Source: CAYWFP01 sp964457365 (GTDB lineage: Bacteria; Planctomycetota; SZUA-567). From it: a DNA stretch of 22,579 nucleotides. Shown here piece by piece: positions 1 to 8,165 of the stretch (positions within the stretch are counted from its first letter, which is position 1; every line of letters starts with the position of its first letter). Under the pieces are notes generated by a model that was not told the origin of the DNA, made no database searches, and saw only the letters and a program-made list of their open reading frames with translations. The position numbers and the translations under genes are program-made. Location of the stretch: NCBI GenBank assembly GCA_964457365.1, contig CAYWFP010000066.1, positions 1 to 22,579 on the forward strand. Direction: 5' to 3'.

Positions 1-36
1 GACTGACGGCAAACCAGCTGCGCCGAAATTCTGAAA

Positions 37-996
37 TTATTGCTTAACGGGTCCTGAGAGGCTTTTAAGGTCGGTTAGCGGCTTGGACGAGAACTTGAAC
101 GCGACTGTCTTCGCCAAATCCACGGGCATGTGTTTCTCGATAAAGGCTTCGACGGCTTCGCGCAGTTCCTTGTCGTCGATATACACTTCGATTTTCTTCT
201 TCTCCTTGATCTCGATATCGACTTTGAGTTCGGGCACGACCAGATTTTTCTGAAATACCTCCTCGCCGTAAAAGTCGCAGTCTTCGCAGAGAAAGAGGAA
301 ACGCGGGTCCCGCATGCGGTAATTGGTGAACGAACAATTGCGAAAACTGATCGCATTCATCGCGTATTGCCATTGCTTGAAGCCCAGCGGCCTCCCCTGC
401 CCGCGCGCCCCGGTCGAGCTTCGAAACAGGCAACTCTCGAAGGTGTGCCGGGCGGCAAATTCCTCGAGATGCGAGTTGTCCTTCGGAGCCCACTTGCGCA
501 GGTTAAACGGCCCCCGGATATCGAAGACGCAGTGCCTGGCCGTAAGGTGGCCCAGATACTGCATCGAGTGGGCTTCGAAGAGCGCGTGCGACAAGTCGAT
601 GCTCGGCAGCCCCTTGTTCGTCGCCGTCGAATTGAACGTGCATAATATCCGTGTGGGTTTCTCCGGGTCGCCTTCGACGATGAACTTCGTCTCGCCACCG
701 AACATCGTGATCATCGTGTCCTTGCCGTCGTTCTTGAACCTGGCGCCCGGCCAGAGGTGCAGTGTTCCGTCCTTGATCTTGACCTTCTTCGGCAGGATAT
801 ACGGTTCGTCCTGCGGCGGCAGGATCACTTCTTCGGAGATCTCGGCGGGAATCTGCAGTGGCGGCAGGTCGCCCTTCCATTTCCGCTCCTTGCGGTCCTT
901 CTTCCGCGACCGGCGCGAGGCCGCCGCCGCCTCGGTCGACCAGAAAACGCCGGCGAGAGGCAGGGCGATCAACAAGAGAATAGAGGTGGCTTTCAT
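37..996 (-). CDS. Secreted protein with Cys-x-Phe repeats, paralogue of 1620-2576
   Basis: 319 residues; no family recognised. The chosen ATG at 996 has AAGGAG about 7 nt upstream and begins a typical signal peptide (hydrophobic LLLIALPLAGVF core, cleavage likely after TEAAA). A basic Arg/Lys stretch follows, then a KWKG-x-LPPL motif and PPQDEPYIL. The middle carries spaced C-x-F elements (HCVF, SCLF, NCSF, DCDFYG) reminiscent of rungs of a right-handed beta-helix; that fold is inference. The C-terminus has a Lys/Glu-rich segment and ends near KPLTD. The protein at 1620-2576 shares the same blocks in the same order (KWKG, LPPL, PPQDEPY, GTL-x2-WPGAR, DPRFL, CDFYG, KPLTD), so the two are clear paralogues. 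It is likely exported to the periplasm or cell surface. It lies 74 nt downstream of the AraC-type gene on the same strand and may be co-transcribed with it. Confidence 0.85.
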   Translation of the reverse strand: MKATSILLLIALPLAGVFWSTEAAAASRRSRKKDRKERKWKGDLPPLQIPAEISEEVILPPQDEPYILPKKVKIKDGTLHLWPGARFKNDGKDTMITMFGGETKFIVEGDPEKPTRILCTFNSTATNKGLPSIDLSHALFEAHSMQYLGHLTARHCVFDIRGPFNLRKWAPKDNSHLEEFAARHTFESCLFRSSTGARGQGRPLGFKQWQYAMNAISFRNCSFTNYRMRDPRFLFLCEDCDFYGEEVFQKNLVVPELKVDIEIKEKKKIEVYIDDKELREAVEAFIEKHMPVDLAKTVAFKFSSKPLTDLKSLSGPVKQ

Positions 997-1070
997 GACG
1001 TTCTCCTTCGAGCAAAGACGAGCGGGCGACGAACCCACATTAGCATAACTTCCGGCGGGAAGAAAGCGTA

Positions 1071-1529
1071 TTATCCGCGCCCGGCCGCGTCGCCGCCGGA
1101 GAGGATCTGATACGCCCGCGGGCTCAAGCCCGGCTTCTGCTTGAAGAGACGCGAGAACTGCGCCGGATCGTCGTACCCCAGGCGCGCGGCCACCGCCTGC
1201 ACCTGCGCGCCGGGTTCGCGCAGAAGTTCGGCCGCCCGGCGCATCCGCCAGGGCAGCAGATACGCTTGCGGCGCCTGCCCGGTGTGCCGCTTGAATCGCC
1301 GACGGAAATGGCTGTGCGAGAGATGCAGCCGCCGCGCCTCCTCCGGCCAGTCATAGCGGCCGGGCCGGCGCAAATGCCCCGGAACCGCCGCGTGGTCGGC
1401 AAGGCGCAAACCGAGTCGGTCGCCGACGCCTGCCGTATCGCCGAGGCGCTGCAGGCGCAGCGGACGCAGTATGCCGGCGACCCGGCTCGACGTTGGCCGG
1501 GAAAAAGCCCTTGCCTGCCGGCCGCCCAT
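1071..1529 (-). CDS. Short AraC-family DNA-binding protein (HTH domain only)
   Basis: 152 residues. Residues about 58-142 form the double helix-turn-helix of the AraC/XylS family: the LSHSHFRRRFKRHTGQAP block (first HTH and linker), then R-x2-RAAELLRE, then ARLGYDDPAQFSRLFK and GLSPRAYQ (second HTH signature). Family members are usually about 250-300 residues with an N-terminal effector domain. Here residues 1-45 look unlike any sensor domain, and an in-frame TAA lies two codons before the ATG, so this is either a minimal regulator or a truncated remnant. The ATG has only a close AAGG upstream, so the start is uncertain. It sits between two divergent paralogous secreted-protein genes and is a natural candidate to regulate them, which is inference from position only. 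Confidence 0.7.
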   Translation of the reverse strand: MGGRQARAFSRPTSSRVAGILRPLRLQRLGDTAGVGDRLGLRLADHAAVPGHLRRPGRYDWPEEARRLHLSHSHFRRRFKRHTGQAPQAYLLPWRMRRAAELLREPGAQVQAVAARLGYDDPAQFSRLFKQKPGLSPRAYQILSGGDAAGRG

Positions 1530-1619
1530 GCCTTAACATCATATTCCACTTCGTTTTTTCTTGTGCGCGCCCCGGCGCCTTCCAGCCGCCGGAGCGTTGC
1601 CGCGTCGGAAAGGGAGCGT

Positions 1620-2576
1620 ATGCTCAATTACCGCTTCGCAATGATCCTGTCGGCTTTGCTGATTCTCGGGCCCGGCGTAACGTCGGTCGAGGCGGCGGCG
1701 CGGCGTTCCAAAGGACGATCCGCGAAACGGAAGAAATGGAAGGGCAAGCTCCCGCCGCTGAAGGTTCCCGCGGAGATCAAGGATACGGTCGTCGAGTTGC
1801 CGCCGCAGGACGAACCGTACGTGCTGGCGGAGGGAACGAACATCGTCAACGGCACGCTCTCGATCTGGCCCGGCGCCAGGATCGCCAACGGGGGCGCGGG
1901 CGTGACGATCAACGTGGTCGGCGAGGAGGGAAAACTGCTCGTCGAGGGGGATCCGGACGATCCGCCCGAGATGTTTTTCTCCTTGATCAGCAGCGGGAAG
2001 ATGCTGCCGGCGACGGTCGAGATGCGCAACATCCACTTCCGGCCGTTCTTCGTCGTCTACAGCGGCCATATGCATCTCGTCGACTGCACCGTCCGCGTCT
2101 CGGGCACCTCCTGCCAGTTGGTCAAATGGCCGACCGGGATGGATCAGACCACGCCGGAGTTGTGCCCCAAGCGCGTTTTCGAGAACTGCGTCTTTCAGCA
2201 ATACGCCCTCACGGTCATGAACGGCTGGCGCTCGCTGAAAATCGTCTGGGACCTGAACGAACCGCTCGACGCTTTTCGTTTCCGCGACTGCGCTTTCCAC
2301 GACTACATCCTGGCCGATCCGCGCTTTCTGCTGATGACCGAAAACTGCGACTTCTACGGCGACAAGGTTTTCACCGAGAACTTCTTCGGGCCGATGGACA
2401 TGAAGATCTCGGGGAAGGAGACCATCAAGGTCTATCTCGACGAGCCGTCGCAACGCAAGGCGGTGGAGCAGTTCTTCGAGAAGAGCATTCCCAAGGATAT
2501 GGCGAAGAAGCTCAGGATCAAAGTCTACGACAAGCCGCTGACCGACTACGAGCCCGGGAAAGAGGACAAGAAGTAG
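1620..2576 (+). CDS. Secreted protein with Cys-x-Phe repeats, paralogue of 37-996
   Basis: 318 residues; no named family recognised. The ATG at 1620 follows AAGGGAG at good spacing and opens a signal peptide (AMILSALLILGPGV core, cleavage near VEAAA); longer in-frame extensions upstream look non-coding. A basic stretch ending KKWKGKLPPL, then PPQDEPYVL and GTLSIWPGAR, match the paralogue at 37-996. C-x-F style rungs recur (NCVF, DCAF, NCDFYG), suggesting a parallel beta-helix-like or repeat fold (inference). The tail is Lys-rich and ends at an amber codon. It is transcribed away from its paralogue, with an AraC-type gene between them, and converges on the VWA gene with a 6-nt gap and no clear terminator. 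Confidence 0.86.
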   Translation: MLNYRFAMILSALLILGPGVTSVEAAARRSKGRSAKRKKWKGKLPPLKVPAEIKDTVVELPPQDEPYVLAEGTNIVNGTLSIWPGARIANGGAGVTINVVGEEGKLLVEGDPDDPPEMFFSLISSGKMLPATVEMRNIHFRPFFVVYSGHMHLVDCTVRVSGTSCQLVKWPTGMDQTTPELCPKRVFENCVFQQYALTVMNGWRSLKIVWDLNEPLDAFRFRDCAFHDYILADPRFLLMTENCDFYGDKVFTENFFGPMDMKISGKETIKVYLDEPSQRKAVEQFFEKSIPKDMAKKLRIKVYDKPLTDYEPGKEDKK

Positions 2577-2582
2577 CGCGGA

Positions 2583-4169
2583 CTACCCGCTCCGTTTGTA
2601 CTCGCACCAGGCGACGTAGAGGCCGGCCAACAAGGCCAGCGCCGCCAGCGCCCGGGTCAGGGGAATCCGCAACGCCTGCTCGCGTCCGGCGAAGAGCTCG
2701 GTCAAATCCGTCGTCGCCGGTCGTCGCGGCCGGATATCGCTCTCGTCGGGGCCGATCGCGACCGCCTCGTTCGGCAGCAGCCGGTCGAGCATCTCCGCCA
2801 CCGTGACGGGAAAGCCCGCGCCGTCGGTCCACCGCGCCGGCAGGGCCGCGATATACCCCATCTCCCGCCCGCGCCAGGACCAATGCGCCGCGAACGGCGT
2901 CGTGCCGTCTTCGACGCGTGCGCTCATCCACATCGCCGCGCCGGGCGGAAGTTGCGTACGGCGTAGGGGGAAATCGACCAGCCCCTGCGCACAGATCGGC
3001 GGGAACCGGTCCGGCGTCGGTTCGATCAGTACCTCGCGCGCGCGGACCGGTTGCTGCAAAATCAAACCGCAGGCCGATTCCTCGGGCTCCGCCAGCAGAA
3101 GCGCCTGCTTAGGCCATTCCGTCGGCGTCTTTGCGACCACGGCCAGCTCCGCCTCGGCCGCGCGCGCAGGGGGCAGGAGCGTACAGCCGCCGGCGTGCTC
3201 GAGCGCCAGCGCCAGCCGCGGAAACGTTTGCGCGTCGACCGCGGCGGTGCGCGCATGAAACGCCGGCACGACGAGGGCGTTGTCCAGCGTCAGATCGTCA
3301 AGCGGCGTGCAGCGTAAATTCACCGCCAAGGGTTTCTGCGGGTCGAATGCGGCAGGCAGACGGGATTCCAGCGGTTGCGCCGCGCCGGCCGCGAGTGTCA
3401 GTTCGCGCCGCTCTTCCCACGCGCCTTGCGACCAGGTCGCTACCGCCTCGAGAGGGGAGGAGGAGGAGGAGGCGAAGAACGCTAGGCTCAGAAATACTGC
3501 GTAGCCGTCCGCGCGCCTGACGATCCTGCCGCCCAGAAGCGCCGCGTTGCGTCCCGGGTTGGCGACGAGGATCTCGGCAAGACGCGGCGACTTGACCGGT
3601 GCGGGCCGGTCGCTCAGCCAGACCACCGGCGCGGCGCGTGCGGCGCTTGCGCCGAGCGCGGTCTGCAGCACCGCGGCCTGGCGCGGTAGCGGCTGTTTCG
3701 TTGCTGTCGAGGCAAGTGTGATTTCGTCCGCTTCGACATCCATGCCGCGAGGCTCCGGCGTCGAGGTCGAATAAACGGTAAAGCGCGCGCGCGGATAGGC
3801 CGCGGCGAGGCGGTCGATCCAGTTGCGTGCCTGTTCGAGCCGCGTTCGCCCTTCGTCATCGCGCGCGGCCATGCTCGGCGAGTCGTCGACGACCAGCACC
3901 ACCGGTCGCGTGCCGTCGCGTTCGCGCACCAGCGTCGGCCCGGCCAGCGCCAGCGCCGCCGCGGCAGGCAGCAGCACCGCGCAGAGAAATTCCAGATCGA
4001 GCGGATTCCGGCGCGGTCTCGTCCTGGGCAGGGCCAGCACCACGCGCCACGGCCGCAGGCTCGCGACAGTGCTGCGCGTCTCGCGCCGGGCGAGCAGGGC
4101 CAGCGCCACCGCCAGCGGCGCGACCAGCAGCGCCCACAACAGCGGAGGGTTGGCGAAGGCGATACTCAT
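2583..4169 (-). CDS. BatA-like membrane protein with VWA domain
   Basis: 528 residues. The N-terminus resembles the aerotolerance/BatA N-terminal region: FANPPLLWALL begins TM1 (about 8-27), a basic loop follows, then TM2 (about 61-80). A von Willebrand A-type domain starts at about 89 with VVLVVDDSPSM; D95-x-S97-x-S99 is the metal-ion-dependent adhesion site. A last TM segment lies near residues 505-522 before a short basic tail. The topology (two N-terminal TMs, large extracytoplasmic region, C-terminal TM) fits Bat-type proteins, which in other bacteria lie with MoxR and DUF58 genes; neither is present here. The ATG overlaps the aroB stop (ATGA), implying translational coupling as last gene of the operon. 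A GGA-repeat codes for a Ser run mid-protein. Substrate or partner is unknown. Confidence 0.8.
   Translation of the reverse strand: MSIAFANPPLLWALLVAPLAVALALLARRETRSTVASLRPWRVVLALPRTRPRRNPLDLEFLCAVLLPAAAALALAGPTLVRERDGTRPVVLVVDDSPSMAARDDEGRTRLEQARNWIDRLAAAYPRARFTVYSTSTPEPRGMDVEADEITLASTATKQPLPRQAAVLQTALGASAARAAPVVWLSDRPAPVKSPRLAEILVANPGRNAALLGGRIVRRADGYAVFLSLAFFASSSSSPLEAVATWSQGAWEERRELTLAAGAAQPLESRLPAAFDPQKPLAVNLRCTPLDDLTLDNALVVPAFHARTAAVDAQTFPRLALALEHAGGCTLLPPARAAEAELAVVAKTPTEWPKQALLLAEPEESACGLILQQPVRAREVLIEPTPDRFPPICAQGLVDFPLRRTQLPPGAAMWMSARVEDGTTPFAAHWSWRGREMGYIAALPARWTDGAGFPVTVAEMLDRLLPNEAVAIGPDESDIRPRRPATTDLTELFAGREQALRIPLTRALAALALLAGLYVAWCEYKRSG
3456..3472. repeat. GGA trinucleotide microsatellite inside the VWA gene
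   Basis: A run of tandem GGA units on the plus strand encodes a run of five Ser residues in the minus-strand VWA protein (in the stretch FFASSSSSPLEA). Trinucleotide slippage here would change Ser number without a frameshift. Confidence 0.7.
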
Positions 4170-5290
4170 GCGCGGGCGGCATCCTCGATGGCGCGCCGGA
4201 CAACCGGAAGGTCGTCGATCTCGACGAAGCGGACGTTGCCGAGCCAGGTCGGCAGGACGAAGCGCAGCTTGCCGCGGGCGTTCTTCTTGTCGCGGCGTAT
4301 GCAGTCGATCACCGCCTCCGGCGCCAGCGCCGGCGCGCGCACCGGCAGACCCAGCCGCGTCAGCACCGAGCGCAGCCGCTGGCGGACTTCGGGCTCAAGC
4401 CCCTGGTAGAGCTCGCTCAGACGGCAGGCGGCCATCATCCCCATGGCCACGGCCTGGCCGTGAGCGATGCGATACCCGCTCAGCGTCTCGTAGGCATGGG
4501 CGAAGGTGTGGCCGAAGTTCAGGATCGCGCGCAGCCCACCCTCGCGCTCGTCTGCGGCGACGACATCGGCCTTGATGCGGCAGGAGTCGGCGACGACCTT
4601 GCGAATAACCTCGGATTCCAGCGCGCGAATGCGGGCGGTAGTGCCGTCGACGAAGTCGAAGTAGGCCGCGTCGCGGACCATACCGTGCTTGACCACCTCC
4701 GCCAGTCCGGCGCTCAGCTCCTCGGGATGCAGCGAACTCAGCACCTCCGGGTCGATCACCACCAGTCGCGGCTGGTGAAACGCGCCGATCATGTTCTTGC
4801 CGCGCGGGTGGTTGACCCCGGTCTTGCCGCCGACGGAGGAGTCGACCTGCGCCAGCAGCGTCGTCGGCACCTGGATGAAGTCGATGCCGCGCTGGTAGAC
4901 CGCGGCGGTAAAGCCGACCAGGTCGCCGGTGACCCCGCCGCCGAGCGCGACGAGGCACCCCTGCCGATCGAGCTTCAGCGCCAGCAGATCGTCGCAGAGT
5001 TCCTCCACGCGCTGCAGGCACTTGGACGCCTCGCCCTCGGGAAAGCCCAGCAGCGTGGTTTCGCACCCGGCCGCGCGCAGCCCGGCGACAACCTTGCGTC
5101 CATGCAGCGCCATCACCGTCTCGTCGGCGACGACCACGAGTTGCGAGGGTTGCAGGCGCGCGTGGATGAACTCCGCCAGCCGCAGGCGCAGCCCCGCGCC
5201 GATGAGGATGTCGTAGCCGCGCTCGGGAAGCTCGACGCGCACCGTCTCGAGCGCTTCCCTGCCGGATTCATCCACCGCGTCCGCGCTCAT
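4166..5290 (-). CDS. aroB: 3-dehydroquinate synthase
   Basis: 374 residues, the usual AroB length. It converts DAHP to 3-dehydroquinate in the shikimate pathway (cytosolic, NAD+ and divalent metal dependent). Family blocks are intact: the glycine-rich nucleotide motif LGGGVTGDLVGF, the VPTTLLAQVDSSVGGKTGVN block, KNMIGAFHQP, and the metal-ligand regions EVVKHGM, NFGHTFAHAYE and HGQAVAMGM. The ATG at 5290 was chosen because a longer in-frame extension (to 5599) shows no family similarity and because this ATG overlaps the upstream stop (ATGA), with GGAAGGA as ribosome site. Its stop overlaps the VWA gene start in the same way. A biosynthetic enzyme coupled to two membrane proteins of unknown role is odd. 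Confidence 0.97.
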   Translation of the reverse strand: MSADAVDESGREALETVRVELPERGYDILIGAGLRLRLAEFIHARLQPSQLVVVADETVMALHGRKVVAGLRAAGCETTLLGFPEGEASKCLQRVEELCDDLLALKLDRQGCLVALGGGVTGDLVGFTAAVYQRGIDFIQVPTTLLAQVDSSVGGKTGVNHPRGKNMIGAFHQPRLVVIDPEVLSSLHPEELSAGLAEVVKHGMVRDAAYFDFVDGTTARIRALESEVIRKVVADSCRIKADVVAADEREGGLRAILNFGHTFAHAYETLSGYRIAHGQAVAMGMMAACRLSELYQGLEPEVRQRLRSVLTRLGLPVRAPALAPEAVIDCIRRDKKNARGKLRFVLPTWLGNVRFVEIDDLPVVRRAIEDAARA

Positions 5291-7041
5291 GTCGCTTCGT
5301 CCTTCCCGTCTTCGTTCTCGCCGGCCTCCGGTGGGAGTGTATCCTCCGGTTGTGCCGTATTCTCCGCACCCGCCGCCTCGCTCCCCGGAGGCGTTTCCAG
5401 GTGGCAGCCGCCCGCCGCGGGCGCGGCTTCGCCATCCCGCGTATCGCCGGCGGAATCCGTCGGCGCCGCGTTCGCTTGTCCGGGCTTGCGGCTCTGCAGA
5501 TGCGAGCGCACCGCCTCGAGGCGTCGGTCGAGCGAGCGCTTGCGCACGGCCTCGAGTTTGTCGCTGTCGCGCTGGCTGGCGCGATACATGCGCACGCACA
5601 ACAGGAAGAGCGCCGCCAGCAACGCGCCGAGAATGGCATACGCCGTCCGTGGCGAAACGTTACGCGGCAACAACGGCGAGACCGGCGGCGGCAGCTTCTC
5701 GATCTCGCGGCAGACCAAAAGCGGCGCCCAGCGCCAGTGCCCGCCGCGCGAACGGTAGGGATAAAGCTTGAGGAAGATGCCATTGGCGGCGATGCGGTCG
5801 CCCGTCCGGAGCGACGCGGGCAGGTTCGGGCAGGCCACCACCCACTTGTACTCGCGCACGTTGGCGTAGTGCGTATCGCCGGCGGTGAGCAGGTAGATGC
5901 GTTCGATCCCCGAGGGGTGTTCCGGGAAGCGCAGCACCTCCACGCTCTCGGCCACGCCCTCGAAATGAGCGAAATTGCCGCGCATCCACTTAGGCGCCTC
6001 GTTGCCGGCCATCAACGTGACGTAATTGATCTTCGGGTTGCGCGCCAGTTCCGCGACGCGTTCCTTCTCCAAGCCCCAGAGGTAGGCGAAGATGTGATCG
6101 AAAGCCGACTTCTCCTGGCGCAGTTCCGCCGCCATCTCGAGATACTCGTCCGGATCGGCGCTGCCGTGGAACTTCCAGTCGCCGCCGTCCTTGGGCGGAG
6201 CGAAGGTCTTGTCGAGAAGAAAGTCCCGGTCGAGCCCGGGGACGGTGCGCGCGGGTTTCATCTTCTCGTACGCCACGCCCGGGTCGTCCCGCTCGTCCAG
6301 GCGACGCGGCGGCGTCACCGGCTCGACGGCGCGGCAGACGCCTCGGGTGATCAGCAGCGGCATCCTCTCGGCGCCCTCGGCGGTCGCGTAGGTGTAGACG
6401 CGCAGGAAGAAACCGTCGCCGGCGAGGTAGGGGACGCTGCCCGGGGTCTCGCCCTGGATAAGCAGGTTTTCCGGCACCTGCGGGGTGACGACGCAGAGAT
6501 AGTTGATCGTCTGCGGGTCGTACAGGACGATGCGGAAGAGCTTGCGCAAACCCGGCGGGTTCTCCGGCAGATCCATCACCGTCAGCTTCACCGGCTGGCC
6601 GTAGAAATGGATCATCCTGGCGCGCCAGCGGCTCGGTTCCTGCAGCAGCTTGGCCACGCTCCACAGACGCCGGCCGTAGGCCTGCTCGGCCAGCTCCTCC
6701 GGGGTGCGGGCTTTGAGCCAGCGATAGACCGCGGCGATCTCCGCGGCGCTGGTCTCGACATAACGCCGCTCACGCGGGTCACGCTCGGTCGCCAGCGCCT
6801 GCTCCTTGACGGTGTGGTACAGCTCCCGTTCAGCTTCTACTTGCGCCAGCGGCTTCTCGCCGACGGTGGGGTCGGCCGACACCATGGCCTGCTCTTCCGC
6901 GGGCGGGAACGGGTTGTAGGCCGCGCCGGGAAGATACTGGTAAAGAAAATGCAGGCCTCCAATGACGCAGGCCAGCAGCATGACCATCAGCAGGGTCATC
7001 TGCCGCGGATCGTTCATCGCCTTGACGTTGAATAACCCCAT
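5287..7041 (-). CDS. Two-TM protein with duplicated extracytoplasmic domain
   Basis: 584 residues; function unknown. The ATG at 7041 has AAGGAG 6 nt upstream. TM1 is at about 14-34 and TM2 at about 465-484. The roughly 430 residues between them should lie outside the membrane, and a charged helix (RDSDKLEAVRKRSLDRR) plus a Pro/Ala/Glu-rich tail inside. Two segments, about 141-235 and 350-447, resemble each other: each has HF-x-G near the start, a Pro-Glu/Gly turn, a YLCVVTP or WVVACPN strand, a Gly-Asp turn, then FFLRVYTY or IFLKLYPY and MPLLITR or APLLVCR. The strand-rich pattern suggests OB-like small barrels (inference). It is first gene of the operon with aroB and the VWA gene, joined to aroB by ATGA overlap. 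Confidence 0.8.
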   Translation of the reverse strand: MGLFNVKAMNDPRQMTLLMVMLLACVIGGLHFLYQYLPGAAYNPFPPAEEQAMVSADPTVGEKPLAQVEAERELYHTVKEQALATERDPRERRYVETSAAEIAAVYRWLKARTPEELAEQAYGRRLWSVAKLLQEPSRWRARMIHFYGQPVKLTVMDLPENPPGLRKLFRIVLYDPQTINYLCVVTPQVPENLLIQGETPGSVPYLAGDGFFLRVYTYATAEGAERMPLLITRGVCRAVEPVTPPRRLDERDDPGVAYEKMKPARTVPGLDRDFLLDKTFAPPKDGGDWKFHGSADPDEYLEMAAELRQEKSAFDHIFAYLWGLEKERVAELARNPKINYVTLMAGNEAPKWMRGNFAHFEGVAESVEVLRFPEHPSGIERIYLLTAGDTHYANVREYKWVVACPNLPASLRTGDRIAANGIFLKLYPYRSRGGHWRWAPLLVCREIEKLPPPVSPLLPRNVSPRTAYAILGALLAALFLLCVRMYRASQRDSDKLEAVRKRSLDRRLEAVRSHLQSRKPGQANAAPTDSAGDTRDGEAAPAAGGCHLETPPGSEAAGAENTAQPEDTLPPEAGENEDGKDEAT

Positions 7042-7058
7042 GTATGCTCCTTACCGGT

Positions 7059-7119
7059 CTGTCGCGTAGAAAAGCGCGGGTGTAATATCCGGCGCGCTCA
7101 CTGGATAGAAACGCGACAG
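7059..7119 (-). promoter_or_regulatory. Structured 5' leader of the 7041-2583 operon
   Basis: Between the predicted start of transcription (about 7166) and the ATG at 7041 lies a perfect 9-bp inverted repeat (CTGTCGCGT at 7059-7067, ACGCGACAG at 7111-7119). Inside it is a second, nested 6-bp pair (AGCGCG at 7073-7078, CGCGCT at 7093-7098). The stem ends about 8 nt before the Shine-Dalgarno sequence. It could be a regulatory or stability element; no known riboswitch class is recognised. Confidence 0.5.
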
Positions 7120-7172
7120 GTCGGCAAAAAGTTTACATTTTGCGCGAAAAACCGCAATCATACCTGGAAGCG

Positions 7173-7201
7173 ATTATAGGCCTGGCGTTTCGATCGGTCA
7201 A
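7173..7201 (-). promoter_or_regulatory. Sigma-70-type promoter for the 7041-2583 operon
   Basis: On the minus strand, TTGACC (7201-7196) and TATAAT (7178-7173) are separated by exactly 17 nt. This is near-consensus and points at the gene starting at 7041, with transcription expected from about 7166. It lies just downstream of the stop codon at 7209, so the operon has its own promoter after the chemotaxis genes. Confidence 0.65.
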
Positions 7202-7208
7202 GGAAGGG

Positions 7209-8075
7209 CTATTCCTCGTCCATTTCGGTCGGCGAGAGGCAGACCTGCAGGGCGAACTCCTGGCCGCCCTCGGACTCGAAGAGGACGACGATATTGGGCG
7301 TGCCTTTCTTGTGGCTGATCTCGTGGCCGAGGCCCTTGACCACCGACGGGATGCTGATCTTGAAGTGGTACCTGGTCTTGACGAGCATGGCCTTGGCCTG
7401 TCCGGCGATCATGTTGATGATCTCGCCGACGCCGTCGCAGACGTCGTTGTTCAACTCCTCCGCGGGTTGCTCGCCGAGCATCCGCCCCACGAGCATGCAG
7501 GCGAGTTTGCCGGGCATGGAGATGACGACGCTGCCGGTGGCCGAGCCGGTGAGTCCCATGACGCCGGAGACTTCGCCGACCATCTTGTGGTCTTCCTTGA
7601 GGAAGAGCTTCTTGCGCTTGGTATCGATACCGCACATCGTGGAAAAGACGTTGCGCGTGGCGTCGATGAAGGGGTTGATGAACTCGACGTTGACGCTCTG
7701 CTTCTTGGCGCCCTTGGCGTTGCGCAGGGCCGCGGCGACGGTGCGGACCAGGTCGTCCGGGTCGAGCGGTTTGTTGACGATGCCCGCGGCGCCGGCTTTC
7801 ATGCCCGCGAAGGTGGTGCCGGACTTCTGCTTGGTGCACAGCAGCAACACCGGCGTCTCCTCCTTGGCTTTCTTGGCGGCCGTGACCATCTGCCCGCCGA
7901 CCTCGGCGTCGAACTCCCAGTCGACGAGGACCATGCACCCCTCCTCGACGGCGCCGCTCAACTCATCGGCGCTCTGCACCGCGACGATCTCCGTATTCTG
8001 AACCTTCATTTGCTGGAAAGCGCCGCGGACCATGTTGGCGTTTGTCGTGGTCGGGGTAGCGATTATCACTTTCAT
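7209..8075 (-). CDS. Pseudo-receiver fused to CheX-type phosphatase domain
   Basis: 288 residues in two parts. Residues 1-120 have a receiver-like layout: VLVDWEFD with D52 at the phospho-site, T81, and NKP with K102. The acidic pair that binds Mg2+ is missing (IIATPTT instead of VVDD), so normal phosphorylation is doubtful. Residues about 128-285 resemble CheX/CheC-class CheY-P phosphatases: NPFIDATRNVFSTM at the start, then GEIINMIAGQAK with E218 and N221 in the E-x2-N arrangement used for catalysis in that family. It probably dephosphorylates CheY-like regulators of this cluster and is positioned by the receiver-like part (inference). GGGAGA precedes the ATG at about 8 nt. It is last gene of the chemotaxis run, 90 nt after cheY. 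Confidence 0.82.
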   Translation of the reverse strand: MKVIIATPTTTNANMVRGAFQQMKVQNTEIVAVQSADELSGAVEEGCMVLVDWEFDAEVGGQMVTAAKKAKEETPVLLLCTKQKSGTTFAGMKAGAAGIVNKPLDPDDLVRTVAAALRNAKGAKKQSVNVEFINPFIDATRNVFSTMCGIDTKRKKLFLKEDHKMVGEVSGVMGLTGSATGSVVISMPGKLACMLVGRMLGEQPAEELNNDVCDGVGEIINMIAGQAKAMLVKTRYHFKISIPSVVKGLGHEISHKKGTPNIVVLFESEGGQEFALQVCLSPTEMDEE

Positions 8076-8165
8076 GCACAGGTCTCCCGCAACCGCGCGA
8101 TCGGATCCACCAATCCGCCGGCTCCGCCGTCATCCGAGCCGAGCCGCCAGACGGCGCGCGGCGGT

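Noticed and set aside
3827..5758. Plus-strand open frame of over 600 codons opposite aroB
   Set aside because: Low-complexity shadow; aroB on the other strand has complete catalytic motifs.
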